Origin: Talinum fruticosum
Lineage: Eukaryota > Streptophyta > Magnoliopsida > Caryophyllales > Talinaceae
DNA length: 64,000 bases
Direction: 5' to 3'
NCBI GenBank assembly: GCA_021018815.1
Contig: JAITYX010000026.1
Span: 4,712,001 to 4,776,000, forward strand
Shown: piece after piece, positions 1-9,203 of the stretch
How the letters are laid out: every line of letters begins with the position of its first letter
Numbering within the stretch: position 1 is the first letter of the stretch
Translations under genes and position numbers: made by a program
The notes under the pieces: generated by a model
What the model saw: the letters and a program-made list of their open reading frames with translations, nothing else
What the model was told of the DNA's origin: nothing
Database searches by the model: none

Positions 1-27
1 ATATATATATTTTTTCAAAAAATAAGA

Positions 28-84
28 TAAAGATAAATGCATAAAATTAAAATGTAATAAAGATAAATGCATAAAATTAAAATG
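28..84. repeat. Two-copy 30-bp tandem repeat
   Basis: The unit TAAAGATAAATGCATAAAAT and the bases after it occur at 28-54 and again at 58-84, a period of 30 bp. It lies in the AT-rich 3' untranslated part of the gag-only element and has no coding content. Confidence 0.7.
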
Positions 85-92
85 CAGGATGC

Positions 93-105
93 ACTCCCCA
101 CACTT
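93..105 (-). other. Possible polypurine tract of the gag-only element
   Basis: On the minus strand this reads AAGTGTGGGGAGT, a purine-rich stretch downstream of gag where second-strand priming could start. A true polypurine tract should touch the 3' LTR, which is not in the window, so this is only a candidate. Confidence 0.3.
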
Positions 106-247
106 AATTCATGCATTGTCCCTAATGCATGCTAAATAAAAATAAAAATTAAATTAAAGTAAAAATTATAGAAACTTCCTCGAAAATGTTGGGTTGCCTC
201 CCAACCAGCGCCTTTGTTTACCGTCTTTGGCTCGACACCTTTGTAGC

Positions 248-1766
248 TCAAGGATCATTCAGTTGCATTTCCCACACTAAATTGATCTGGTCTCCTGCAT
301 ACTTGCAATTAGTGGGAGATTTCTTTTGGAAAAGAACAGATGTATTCTCCCCCACACTTACCTTTTTGTTCCTTTTCAATTTTAATTTGTTCGTGAATAG
401 ATCTTTAAGGAACTTAGCATAACGAGGTTCCCTTTTCATGGTATCTAGAAGAGGAATGTTTGTTTCTACCTTCCTAGATACTTCTATAATATCTTCAATT
501 GCCTCGTCTATCGTATGAGTTGTGCTTATCAATCTACTAGGAAAAGGTGGGATAGGCTTGTAAATATCTTTCTTATTTTCACCTATTTCCTCAGCATTAG
601 AGGCCTTATCTTTATTTTGGTCAAGTTCAGATTCCATGACTTCTAATTTTAGCTCTACCTCTATGTTTTTCGGAGGTTCCTCTAACTCTTTCGCCCTATT
701 AAATGTTAAGACACTCACATTTTCTTTTGGATCTTGGAAAGGTTGAGATTGCACTTGGGCTTGCAGGTTACTAAGCATGGCATCATTGGCAATCTGTTTC
801 TCTTGTACCTGCTTAATGGTCATCTCTAAGCTTTGGAACCTAAGGTCGAGTCTCCTTTTTCTGGTCATCCATTTTCTTAATGATTTGCTCTAAAAGATAA
901 TTAGTTTTGTTCTGAGCAATGGATTCATCAAATTCTAGGGGTTTTCTTCAAATCCATACCTAAGGTTAGAGTAATCACTCCATTCTTCATAAGTGTTCGA
1001 GAATATGTTATAATTCATTCGACCTTGGTTGGAAAAAATAGCATTCACATGCCCTCTTTGTTGTGTAGGGCATGAATTAGCAACATGACCCTCTAAATAG
1101 CAAATACTACAAACTACTACTTCTTCTCTGTGGACCAATTTATTCAACATAACAGTAATTTGGGACAATTGGGTCTCTACGAGATGGACCTAAATTGAAC
1201 TCATTAACATTCCTAAATTGGGTATCTCCCATTCCAAATTGTTGAGTATTTTGGGCCATAATATTTAACAATTCTCTAGCCTCGAGCTGGAGTCTTATTA
1301 AACAAGGCCCCTCCACTAGCAACATCTACCATATTTCTACCTATTAGCAATAAACCTTCATAAAACTATTGAATCAATAAATGCTCGGGAATTTGATGTT
1401 GGGGACAACTAGCACATAATTTATTAAAACGCTCCCAATATTCGGAAAAACTCTCCCCAATCATCTGTTTAATACCACAAATTTCCTTTCTAATGGACCC
1501 TATCCTAGATGCAGGAAAAAATTTCTCTAAAAATGCTTTATGAACTTCGGTCCATGTAGTGAATGTTGCAGGTGGTAAGTAATAAAACCAATCTTTAGCC
1601 TTATCCTGAAGTGAAAAGGGAAAGGCTCTCAACTTAATTTGGTCTTGGGTGATTCCCTCAAATTGCATAGTGGAACATGTAATAATAAACTCATTGATAT
1701 GACGATATGGGTCCTCACCAGGCAGTCCATGAAATTTAGGTAACATATTTAAAAATCCGGAGTTCG
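248..1766 (-). pseudogene. gag: Retrotransposon gag, broken
   Basis: Gag is the structural protein that packages retrotransposon RNA. The first part (1746-1366) is a retrotransposon gag domain with the hallmark KDWFYYLP followed about 20 residues later by FLEKFFP. A stop follows LLIQ at 1366 and more breaks follow. A complete CX2CX4HX4C zinc knuckle (CSICYLEGHVANSC) lies near 1090-1130. The last open part (868-248, 206 residues) begins with a coiled-coil-like stretch and ends in a lysine-rich segment with SVGENTSVLFQKK, which normally leads into protease. Here it stops 20-odd residues later, so pol is missing rather than merely mutated. Order and strand match the LTR at 2074-4265. Confidence 0.8.
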
Positions 1767-2050
1767 AGTTTTAGAGGTCGGTCCAATGCGAGGATATGAG
1801 ATAGGTAAAAGTTGTGTATCCAAGTTAGGTGCAGCAAGTTCACGTAAGGTAGTCATCTCAATAATTTTAGAACTTACGAAACAAAATCGAAACACTTACT
1901 TGGCTTTCAACTTCGTCAAATGTATACTCCTTTTCAAAATAAAAAAAGCACTAAAAAAAACAAAACTATGAAAACAAACTATTAAAGTTACAAAGAAGTA
2001 ATAAAAGTAGTAAATCTAAAATAAATAAAACTAACAACTATTATTTTCTT

Positions 2051-2068
2051 TCCCCAGCAACGGCGCCA
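2051..2068 (-). other. Primer-binding site, tRNA-Asp type
   Basis: The minus strand reads TGGCGCCGTTGCTGGGGA, complementary to the 3' end of plant tRNA-Asp(GTC) with one mismatch. This primer is usual for Athila/Tat gypsy elements. It starts five bases after the LTR end, as expected for a minus-strand element, and fixes the LTR boundary at 2074. Confidence 0.85.
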
Positions 2069-2073
2069 AAATT

Positions 2074-4265
2074 TGTTAAGCTTGTCGTACAGCAACAAAT
2101 TAAACCACTACTTAAACTTATAATAAACAATATAGCAAGGGCAAGTAGGGATCGAATCCACGAGGAAAGATATAATAACATGCAAGTTTTAATCTAATTA
2201 AATTTACTACTCTTAAAAACAAAACAGAAAATATAAATTAAAATCAATAACTAAAATTCATAGAAAATTATCTAACAACTAAATAAATAATTTATACAGA
2301 ATAATAAAACTACAATAACCCAGAAATATTTTTGTATATTTTTTAGAATAATTAAAACAGAAAACTAAAGCAGAAAATAAACAAATTCTAAAACAGAAAA
2401 TTAAATAAGTAAAATTCTGCACTAAAATAATTACGAAAATAAATACTAAAATTACCCAGAATAGTAATACTAATTTTCTAAACCTAACCAGACCCTAAAA
2501 ATATAAAAACAAAATTTAAAATCTAATTTACGAATTTATTTTATTAAAAACCTGCAGTAATTAAATTCAAGAATTAAATCTGAAAAAATATCAAATTAAT
2601 TCCAAAAATTCTAAAATTTAATCACAGCAAACTAGGACTCTATCTAAACCCTAAAAGAAAATAAAACACGAAAAATAACAAAAGAAACTATTTTTAAACT
2701 AATTTCTAACAAACTGACTCAAAAATAATAAAAACTGACAGAAAATTAATTCTGAAAATTAAAATATGTAAAGACTCAAAATTAAATTAAAATAAAATTA
2801 CTAAAACTAACCTAAAATACTGATCTTTAGGGGGTTTAATGAAATTGATAATAAAAGACTATAACTTTATAAGTAAAAATCAATAACTCAAGAGAATAAC
2901 TAAAAGCAAACAAATAATTATCAAAGGTAACAAATTTATAAAAACACTTAGTATAATCTATATCCACCATGCAAATTATTATTTATCATTAACACACAAA
3001 TTGATCTACCCATGAGCTAAACTGTAGAAGACAACCACTAGCGGATCTTCCCGTTTTTCCTTAGTTATTAGTTTACTTAGGCCTAGCCCTAATATAAACC
3101 CTACTAATATTGATAACCCTAGCACTAGCACTAGAATTTAATCAAATCAGAGCATTAAGTATTAGAAAAACATCATCTAGCACCTAATAACCAATCTACT
3201 AGCAAATTGATTTAAGAAGGATCTATGATAATTTCCTAATTAAAAGAGATGGGTATGAGCCATCCATGATTAACTAGGGTGATACTTATGTCTAAAAGAT
3301 CAAGCAATTACGTACTTAAACCCTCTAAACTATCACATGAATTTATATAAAACTAAGTAGCGTGCACTCTAATTAATTAGACATAAATTCATAAACATTA
3401 AACACAAATTATCATAAAATCATGGATTGAATCAATAAGACAATAAAAATCGAAACTTTGTTTCAAAATAAATAATTTCACATGGCTTCAAGTAGATTAT
3501 ACCAAGTATAAGAAAAACTACTCACACATAATGTAATTTAAAACATGTAAACTAAATAAAACTAGCATCTTTAATATTAATCTAACAATAAAAACTCGAT
3601 CTTTTCTAATAAAAATTACAAAACTAAATTATACTACCGATATTAGTTTCTTTGACCCGGGAAGATGAAGAAGATGGTGATGGATGGTGGCTGGCTGGGT
3701 AGCGGACAGCAGCAGCCAGCAAGGAGCAGCAGCAGCAGTACGGTGCAGCCAGGAGCGGCGGCAGACAGCAAGCGGCAGGTGCAACAAGGAGCAGCGGAAG
3801 CAGGTGCAGCAAGAGAACGTGAGGTGGTCTGGGTAGCTAGGTGGCTGGCTGCTTGTGTGGGCAGTGGACGTGAGCAAGCAGCAGGTGCAGGCGGCTGGGA
3901 TGTATGTGGCTGGCTTCCCGGTCTCTCTCCATGATGATAATAAGTAGTATATATAAGGTGAAAGAGTTAGGGTTTATTTCTCTTTCTTCTCTTCTAAGTT
4001 TCCCTTTTCTATTCCACTTAGGATTTCCTAAAATATAATATCCTAAAATAAATATTTTATTACATATTATATTTATGGACCGACTTCATATATTTTCTTG
4101 GATGCTTGTCGGTAGCTAAAAATCCATTTTTAACGACTTTTCTTCTCTTCCCCACTTTATTCAATAATTACCTATAAATAGACAAAATAGAATAAATTAG
4201 ATAAAATAAACTATATAATATAAACTCAATAACTACTAAAAATACGTATAAAATACGACTTAACG
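2074..4265 (-). repeat. 5' LTR of the gag-only gypsy element
   Basis: The left edge TGTTAAG (plus strand) abuts the primer site. The right edge CTTAACG is its near inverted match (the expected CA has become CG), giving an LTR of about 2.19 kb. Most of it is extremely AT-rich, but 3660-3935 is a sharply GC-rich island. A TATATATA at 3948-3955 could be the minus-strand promoter. Small open frames inside (for example 3624-3934) follow the island's CAG-rich composition and are not genes. Confidence 0.7.
3948..3955 (-). promoter_or_regulatory. Possible LTR TATA box
   Basis: TATATATA sits just upstream, on the minus strand, of the GC-rich island and is followed by TACTACTTATTATC. Its place in the LTR is reasonable for a promoter, but AT-rich sequence makes chance matches common. 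Confidence 0.3.
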
Positions 4266-5862
4266 AGTGGTCACTTGAGCATTGGAGCCATTATTTGGTG
4301 GCTAATGAATTTATTCTCCATTCAGACCATGAGGCTCTCAAGTACATACAAGGGCAGCATAAATTGAATCCAAGGCATGGCAAGTGTGTAGAATACCTCC
4401 AAACATTTCATTTCACTATCAAGCACAAGTCCGGGAAAATGAACAAAGGAGCGGACGCTTTGTCAAGGAGGTATCTTCTCTTGTTTCAATTGGAATCCCA
4501 TGTTTTCGGTTTTGAGCATTTAAATCTTTGTATGTTGATGACAAAGATTTGGGGAAAATGTATCAAGCTTGCCAAAATCATCCAAAACGAGAGTTCCTAG
4601 TACAAGATGGTTTTCTTTTCAAGGGCACTTGGTTGTGCATTCCCCAATGTGGAACAAGGGAACTCTTGATCCGAGAGGTACATGGTGGTGCTTTGGCTGG
4701 CCATTTTGGCATAAACAAAACAACGAGCATGCTTAGGGAGCACTACTTTTGGCTGACTATGGAGAAAGATGTACAAGACATATTGAAGAGGTGTGCGGTG
4801 TGTCAAGAATCAAAGAGCCATTTCCTCCCTCAACGGCTCTACACCCCTCTTCCAACACCCAACCAACCATGGGAGAATGTGAGTATGGATTTTGTTTTGG
4901 GGCTACCAATGACACAAAGGAACAAAGACTCTATTCTAGTGGTAGTGGACCATTTCTCTAAAATAGCTCGCTTTGTTCCATGGAATAAAACCAATGATGC
5001 AACTCAAGTGGCTGATTTATACTTCAAGGAGATTATGAGGCTACATGGTATACCAAAATCCATAGTTTTCGACCAGGACAACAAGTCTCTAAGCCACTTT
5101 TGGATCACACTTTGGAAGAAGTTGGGAACCAAGCTATGATTTAGCACCACTTGTCATCCTCAAACAGATGGGCAAACTGAAGTCACAAACCAAACATTGG
5201 GAGTGCTTTTGAGGACTTTGTTCAAGACCAATATGAAAGTGTGGGATCAACTTTTTGCTTATGCTGAGTTTGCTTACAATGGAGCTCCAAGTAAGGCCAC
5301 GGGTGTTAGCCCCTTCAAGGTAGTCTATGGAATTGAGCCACTAACTCTCCTAGACTTGACACCGAGAGGTTTGGAAGGAAAACCCAATGTGGAGGCTGAT
5401 AAAAGAGTCAATGAAATCCAAAGAATGCATGAGAAAGTGAAGGCAAAGATTGAACTAATCAATGCCCCTTACAAACAAAGAGTTGACAAGGGCAAAAGGA
5501 GGAAGGTTTTCTAGCCCGGAGATCTTGTGTGGGTACACTTAAGGAAGGAGCACTTTCCTTCCAAGAGAAAGAACAAACTAATGCCAAGGGCTGATGGACC
5601 ATTTGAAGTATTGGAGAAGATCAATGAGAATGCCTACAAGATTGATCTACCCGGTGAATATGGAGTTTCCACAAGCTTTAACGTTGCTGATTTATCTCCC
5701 TATTTTGAGGATGATGCACTAGAGAATTTGAGGGCAAATTCTTCCTTACAAGGGGAGAATGATGGAGGTTTCCATCCAAGCCAAGCCACCAAAGGTCATG
5801 GACTATTAACAAAGTTACAAAAGGAGATCAACTTGTGTAGAGATCAACTAGAGCTGAACTAG
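4266..5862 (+). pseudogene. pol: Ty3/gypsy pol: RNase H and integrase, 5' part lost
   Basis: The piece begins inside RNase H (LEHWSHYL, then HSDHEALKYIQGQ and GADALSRR) and runs through integrase: a zinc-binding HHCC module (HGGALAGHFG ... RCAVC, 4680-4803), core aspartates at MDFVLGLP and VFDQD, and the glutamate in TDGQTEV. The C-terminal module holds SKRKNKLMPRADGPFEVLE and FNVADLSPYFEDDALENL. RNase H and integrase are in different frames (shift near 4520). Two in-frame stops cut integrase, at 5137-5139 and 5512-5514. The style suggests a chromovirus-like lineage such as CRM or Reina, but I see no clear chromodomain. Everything upstream is displaced by the LTR insertion ending at 4265. Confidence 0.85.
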
Positions 5863-5910
5863 AGCTTGGAGGGTCCGAGTAGTGCAAGCTGAACTAGAGC
5901 TTGGAGGGTC
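5853..5910 (+). repeat. Short tandem duplication after pol
   Basis: A 23-base segment beginning GCTGAACTAGAGCTTGG occurs at 5853-5875 and 5888-5910, a period of 35 bases. It overlaps the last codons of the integrase frame and the following untranslated region. Confidence 0.75.
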
Positions 5911-6691
5911 GTAGATTTATCCTTTCATGACAATTAGTACATAAATAATTAATGCTTAGAAGCCGAGACAAAAATAAACAGCAAAGGAGGTCCAAAATGC
6001 CTAAAATCCTAAACCGGGCTTTTTAGGAGCAATCTGTCCGGTTGACTTCAATGACTGAAAAGTCCTTGCTCGGATCATCAAAATAATTCACCAAGGGGAG
6101 AAATGCATTGCTAACATGAAGAAGGTTCTAGAGAAGTCAAAGAGCACTACCTTTAGTGGGAAGAATCATGTGTTGGACCGACCAAAACCAAGCTTGCACA
6201 AGGGGAAAGCGAATACTTGGCCGAAAATCACTATTCATTTCAGGCCACATGTTCCCAAAACAAGCTTGGAGAAGGGGTTAGCTATAGTGTAATCTTGGCC
6301 TTTGATCTTTTATATAGACTCTTAGCCTCTAGATTATGCTTAGCTTTAATTTTTGAGCATTACATATACTACATGTAATCGGTTATGTAAAGAAAACTTT
6401 GATAGTGAATGAAAACCGAGCTAGTTATTGCTCTTCCCCTTAAATTCTCAATTGATTTATATAAGCTTGGCACTCTTAGTGGTGCTCGATGGAGTCCAAA
6501 GGTTTAGCTAGTGGTGTTATCTCGTATCTAGCTTAACCTTCGATGCCTCAAGGACCTTGTGGTGGTGTGCCTGTATCCATAAGGAACTTGCCCTATCCTT
6601 GTCAAGCACATCTTATAGCACTCATTCAATCACCCCATTTCCCTACCGTTCACAACACTTCCACTCCACTCTCGATTACTTGCTTAGCTAT
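5911..6691 (+). other. Probable 3' untranslated region and LTR remnant of the gypsy element
   Basis: No gene is visible. AAAGGAGGTCC near 5982 is a possible polypurine tract. Text resembling an LTR promoter and leader (TTTTATATAGACTC near 6309) follows. No second LTR copy is in the window, so the borders cannot be fixed. Two open frames over 6543-6913 are shadows of the opposite-strand integrase. Confidence 0.35.
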
Positions 6692-7350
6692 CCATCACTT
6701 ATCAACTCTTTGCTTATATGTATGGTTGGATTGCTCAATTCTAGCTCTAACGTTTTCATGTATGTTATGGATCTCTTGGACCCTTTTGGCAGCATCGATG
6801 CTTGGCTTTTCATCCATGCCTCTTGGTGTCAAGTCCAATGGAGTAAGTGGCTTAACTCCATAGACTATTTTGAAAGGACTCATGCTTGTGGATTTTTTGG
6901 AGCACCATTGTAAGCGAATTCGGCGCGAGCGAGTAGCTAGTCCCATGCTTGGGCATTGGTTTTGATCAAGGCTTTCAATAGCACGCTGAATGTTCCGTTA
7001 GTCACTTTGGTCAGCCCATCCATTTGAGGATTACAAGTAGTGCTAAACTTGAGCTTAGTTCCCAACTTCTTCTAAAGAGTTACCCAAAAATGGCTCGAAA
7101 CATGGTGTCTCTGTCCCAAATCATGGATTTTGGAATGCCATGAAGTGGCACTATCTCCTTGAAATACAAATCAGCTACATGGGTTCCATCGTTGGTTTTG
7201 TTGCATTGAAGGAAATAAGCCATTTTGGAGAACCTATGAACCACCACCAGAATTGAGTCTTTGTTCCTTTGAGTCCTTGGTAAGCCTAGTATGAAGTCTA
7301 AGCTCACATCTTCCCATGGTCGAGTAGGTGTTGGAAGTGGGGTGATAGGG
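6692..7350 (-). pseudogene. Ty3/gypsy integrase fragment, opposite orientation
   Basis: Reading leftward from 7350, the sequence enters integrase at [17 protein letters not shown] and continues through [15 protein letters not shown] and IWDRD. After a broken middle (stops around 6950-7080) it resumes with SPFKIVYGVKPLTPLDLTPR and KQRVDK, then stops at about 6692. The parallel plus-strand fragment at 4806-5480 has the same landmarks in the same order, so both come from closely related elements in opposite orientations. Catalytic aspartates are readable; the glutamate region is in the broken part. Both ends are abrupt, so this is a truncated copy. Confidence 0.8.
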
Positions 7351-7597
7351 AGGACACCACAAACCCAACCCCAACAAATACCGAGAGCTAGCCGGAACCG
7401 ATTGATAATTCTAAGTCCTCGGAATTCACTACGGAGCCCTCGAAACCATTGTTGGGTCTTCGTTGATAACGCGAGCATCAATGGAGTTTTGGCCACACTC
7501 GAAATACTTGTCTGTCTCCTCATACAAGAATAAGGGAGTCGGACAACTCGAAGTATTCGGAGGAAACTAAGCCAAGAGATCTTTTTCGAGTCCTCGG
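7351..7597. other. Short spacer between integrase fragment and SIRE LTR
   Basis: It contains direct GAAGT/CTCGAAATACTTG-type words but no protein match I recognise. A CACTAC word at 7425 resembles a CACTA tip, but no inverted partner or subterminal repeats accompany it. Confidence 0.4.
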
Positions 7598-9189
7598 TGA
7601 AAGTTAGCTCTTCGAGAGACTAAATCACCCTAGAGGAGGGGTGAATAGGGTGATGATGAAATTTGCTTCTAATTAAAGAATAAATTCGTCCGAGTAGAGT
7701 TGGAGTCACGGATTAACTCGGAAAAGACCCGACTCGAAATCAGTAAAGAATATAGAAATAGAGTTGATCGAACAAGTAAACAATCCGAGTCTAGAATATA
7801 CTCGAAAACTGGTAACACGTAAAGTACGTGGAAACCCTCCTGGGGCGAGAAAACCACGGACCGTGCTAATCCAAGCACGAAGTCAAATCCACTATTTTGA
7901 ATCCACAAAATACAGTAGGTCGACTCAACCCGAGTTGCTCCCTTAGACAACTCCTTACAAGTTTTCCTAGACTCGAAATTCCCTTATTTGATCTAGTACT
8001 TCCTAGCTGAGATAATCCTTACAGCTAGGGACAAGCTGAGCTGAGTTAACCTTTACGACTCAATCAAGGGACCTTACTTAGAGAGTAAGAAGAGAGTTTG
8101 TAATCGAGTACAAGACCTTACAACTCATAATATAATGAATTATAGAATTGGAGTTATAAGTAGAAGATTGAGAATGAATACAATGACTTTTGATCAAGTA
8201 TGTATTTTACAATTGGTTCAGCAATCTCCAAGTCTTAAGAGTTGGCTTCTATTAATAGATGACCAAGCAGCTTAGCCGTTGTGTCCATCCTCCGACTGGA
8301 AGTTCCTTTATGACCGTTGTGAAGGATTTTCCGAGTCACTCGGAAAATATCCGTTGAAATATGAACGTTAGACAACGGCTCTTGACTCCCTTAGAAGTGC
8401 CTAAAACCACTGGCGATGTCTTGAAAAATAAGGTGGAAACCACTTGTTGAGCTTGGTGTTGCAGATTTCCAGTTTTGGAAATAGACAACCCCGACACGAT
8501 GTCCGGGGCTAGGTCGAAGTGGAAAAAGCCTTGTCTGCTTGGTGATTTGACGTTTTGAAGTCGGTTACTTTTGTAATTCAAAATTAAGATAGCCTCATTT
8601 GAATCACCTCCAAAAGTAAATCAATTTGGTTCTCAAAGTATAAAATACTTTGATCCAAGATTAGACACGAGATAATAATATAATTAAGATAATTAAGTGA
8701 CTAATTATACGGGTTAAAAAGGAATGGAATTTTATGAGTCTAATATTCATAATACTCAAAATTCCTTCCGAGTCAATCTAAAAGAGAATCAAGTTAAATA
8801 AAGAATATCGGAGGGAATAAACTTGATCTAGGCTGAGCATGATTCAAACTAGAAGCGCCGACTCTTACGAGAATAAGACCTGTAATATGAAGTCGAGTCC
8901 CGAGTTCGGTTGTATGAATACTGGCGTTTGAACATGCGATAATTCTAAGTGATGAGTGCCTCGGAACTGAGTGTAACATAGTGAGTGTAGATATGCTTTA
9001 CGAATCACACAAAGTCATGCATAAATACATGAAATAATTTCTATAACACTTAGAGAAAATATTATATCACCCAGAAAAGTTTCTAAGGCACGGGGAATGA
9101 CTTGGAATCAAAACTTTATAAGTAAGAAAAACTTATACCGATTCCCTTGATAGAACTCGGAAAAGTGAGGTGCAAAGTCTAAGTCTTCA
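7598..9189 (-). repeat. 3' LTR of the SIRE-like element (complete)
   Basis: It is bounded on the plus strand by TGAAAGTTAGC at the left and GTCTTCA at the right, i.e. minus-strand TGAAGAC...CTTTCA, giving 1592 bp with standard TG/CA ends. The polypurine tract abuts the right end. It aligns with 16968-18245 up to about 8868; the last 320 bases have no counterpart in the other LTR. An open frame at 7669-7950 lies within the LTR and has no recognisable product. Confidence 0.9.
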
Positions 9190-9203
9190 ATCTCCCCTTT
9201 TTG
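9190..9203 (-). other. Polypurine tract of the SIRE-like element
   Basis: The minus strand reads CAAAAAGGGGAGAT directly before the 3' LTR start. Position and composition match the plus-strand primer used in reverse transcription. Confidence 0.85.

Larger units (their letters stand above)
1..4265 (-). mobile_element. Non-autonomous Ty3/gypsy element (Tat/Athila-type, gag-only), right part
   Basis: An LTR (2074-4265), a tRNA-Asp-type primer site (2051-2068) and a gag reading region (248-1766) follow one another in minus-strand order. After gag the sequence does not enter protease or reverse transcriptase. It goes straight to a spacer holding GGTTGGGAGGCAACCCAA (minus strand, about 188-205) and a purine-rich run, which I recall from gag-only plant gypsy derivatives of the LARD kind. 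The other LTR must lie to the left of the window. The right edge falls inside a gypsy RNase H reading frame, so this element inserted into an older one. If the LTR ends at 4265, the next five bases (AGTGG) would be the target duplication; the partner copy is outside the window. Confidence 0.75.

Noticed and set aside
2051..2068. tRNA-Asp gene
   Set aside because: Only the 3'-end complement is present, next to an LTR; it is a primer-binding site.
3624..3934. Overlapping open frames in the LTR GC island
   Set aside because: Ala, Ser and Leu runs follow from CAG-rich composition; no start context or domain.
7425..7445. CACTAC word as a CACTA left end for the element ending at 21371
   Set aside because: No AGCGTCGG subterminal repeats follow it, and the next bases do not match the right terminal repeat.
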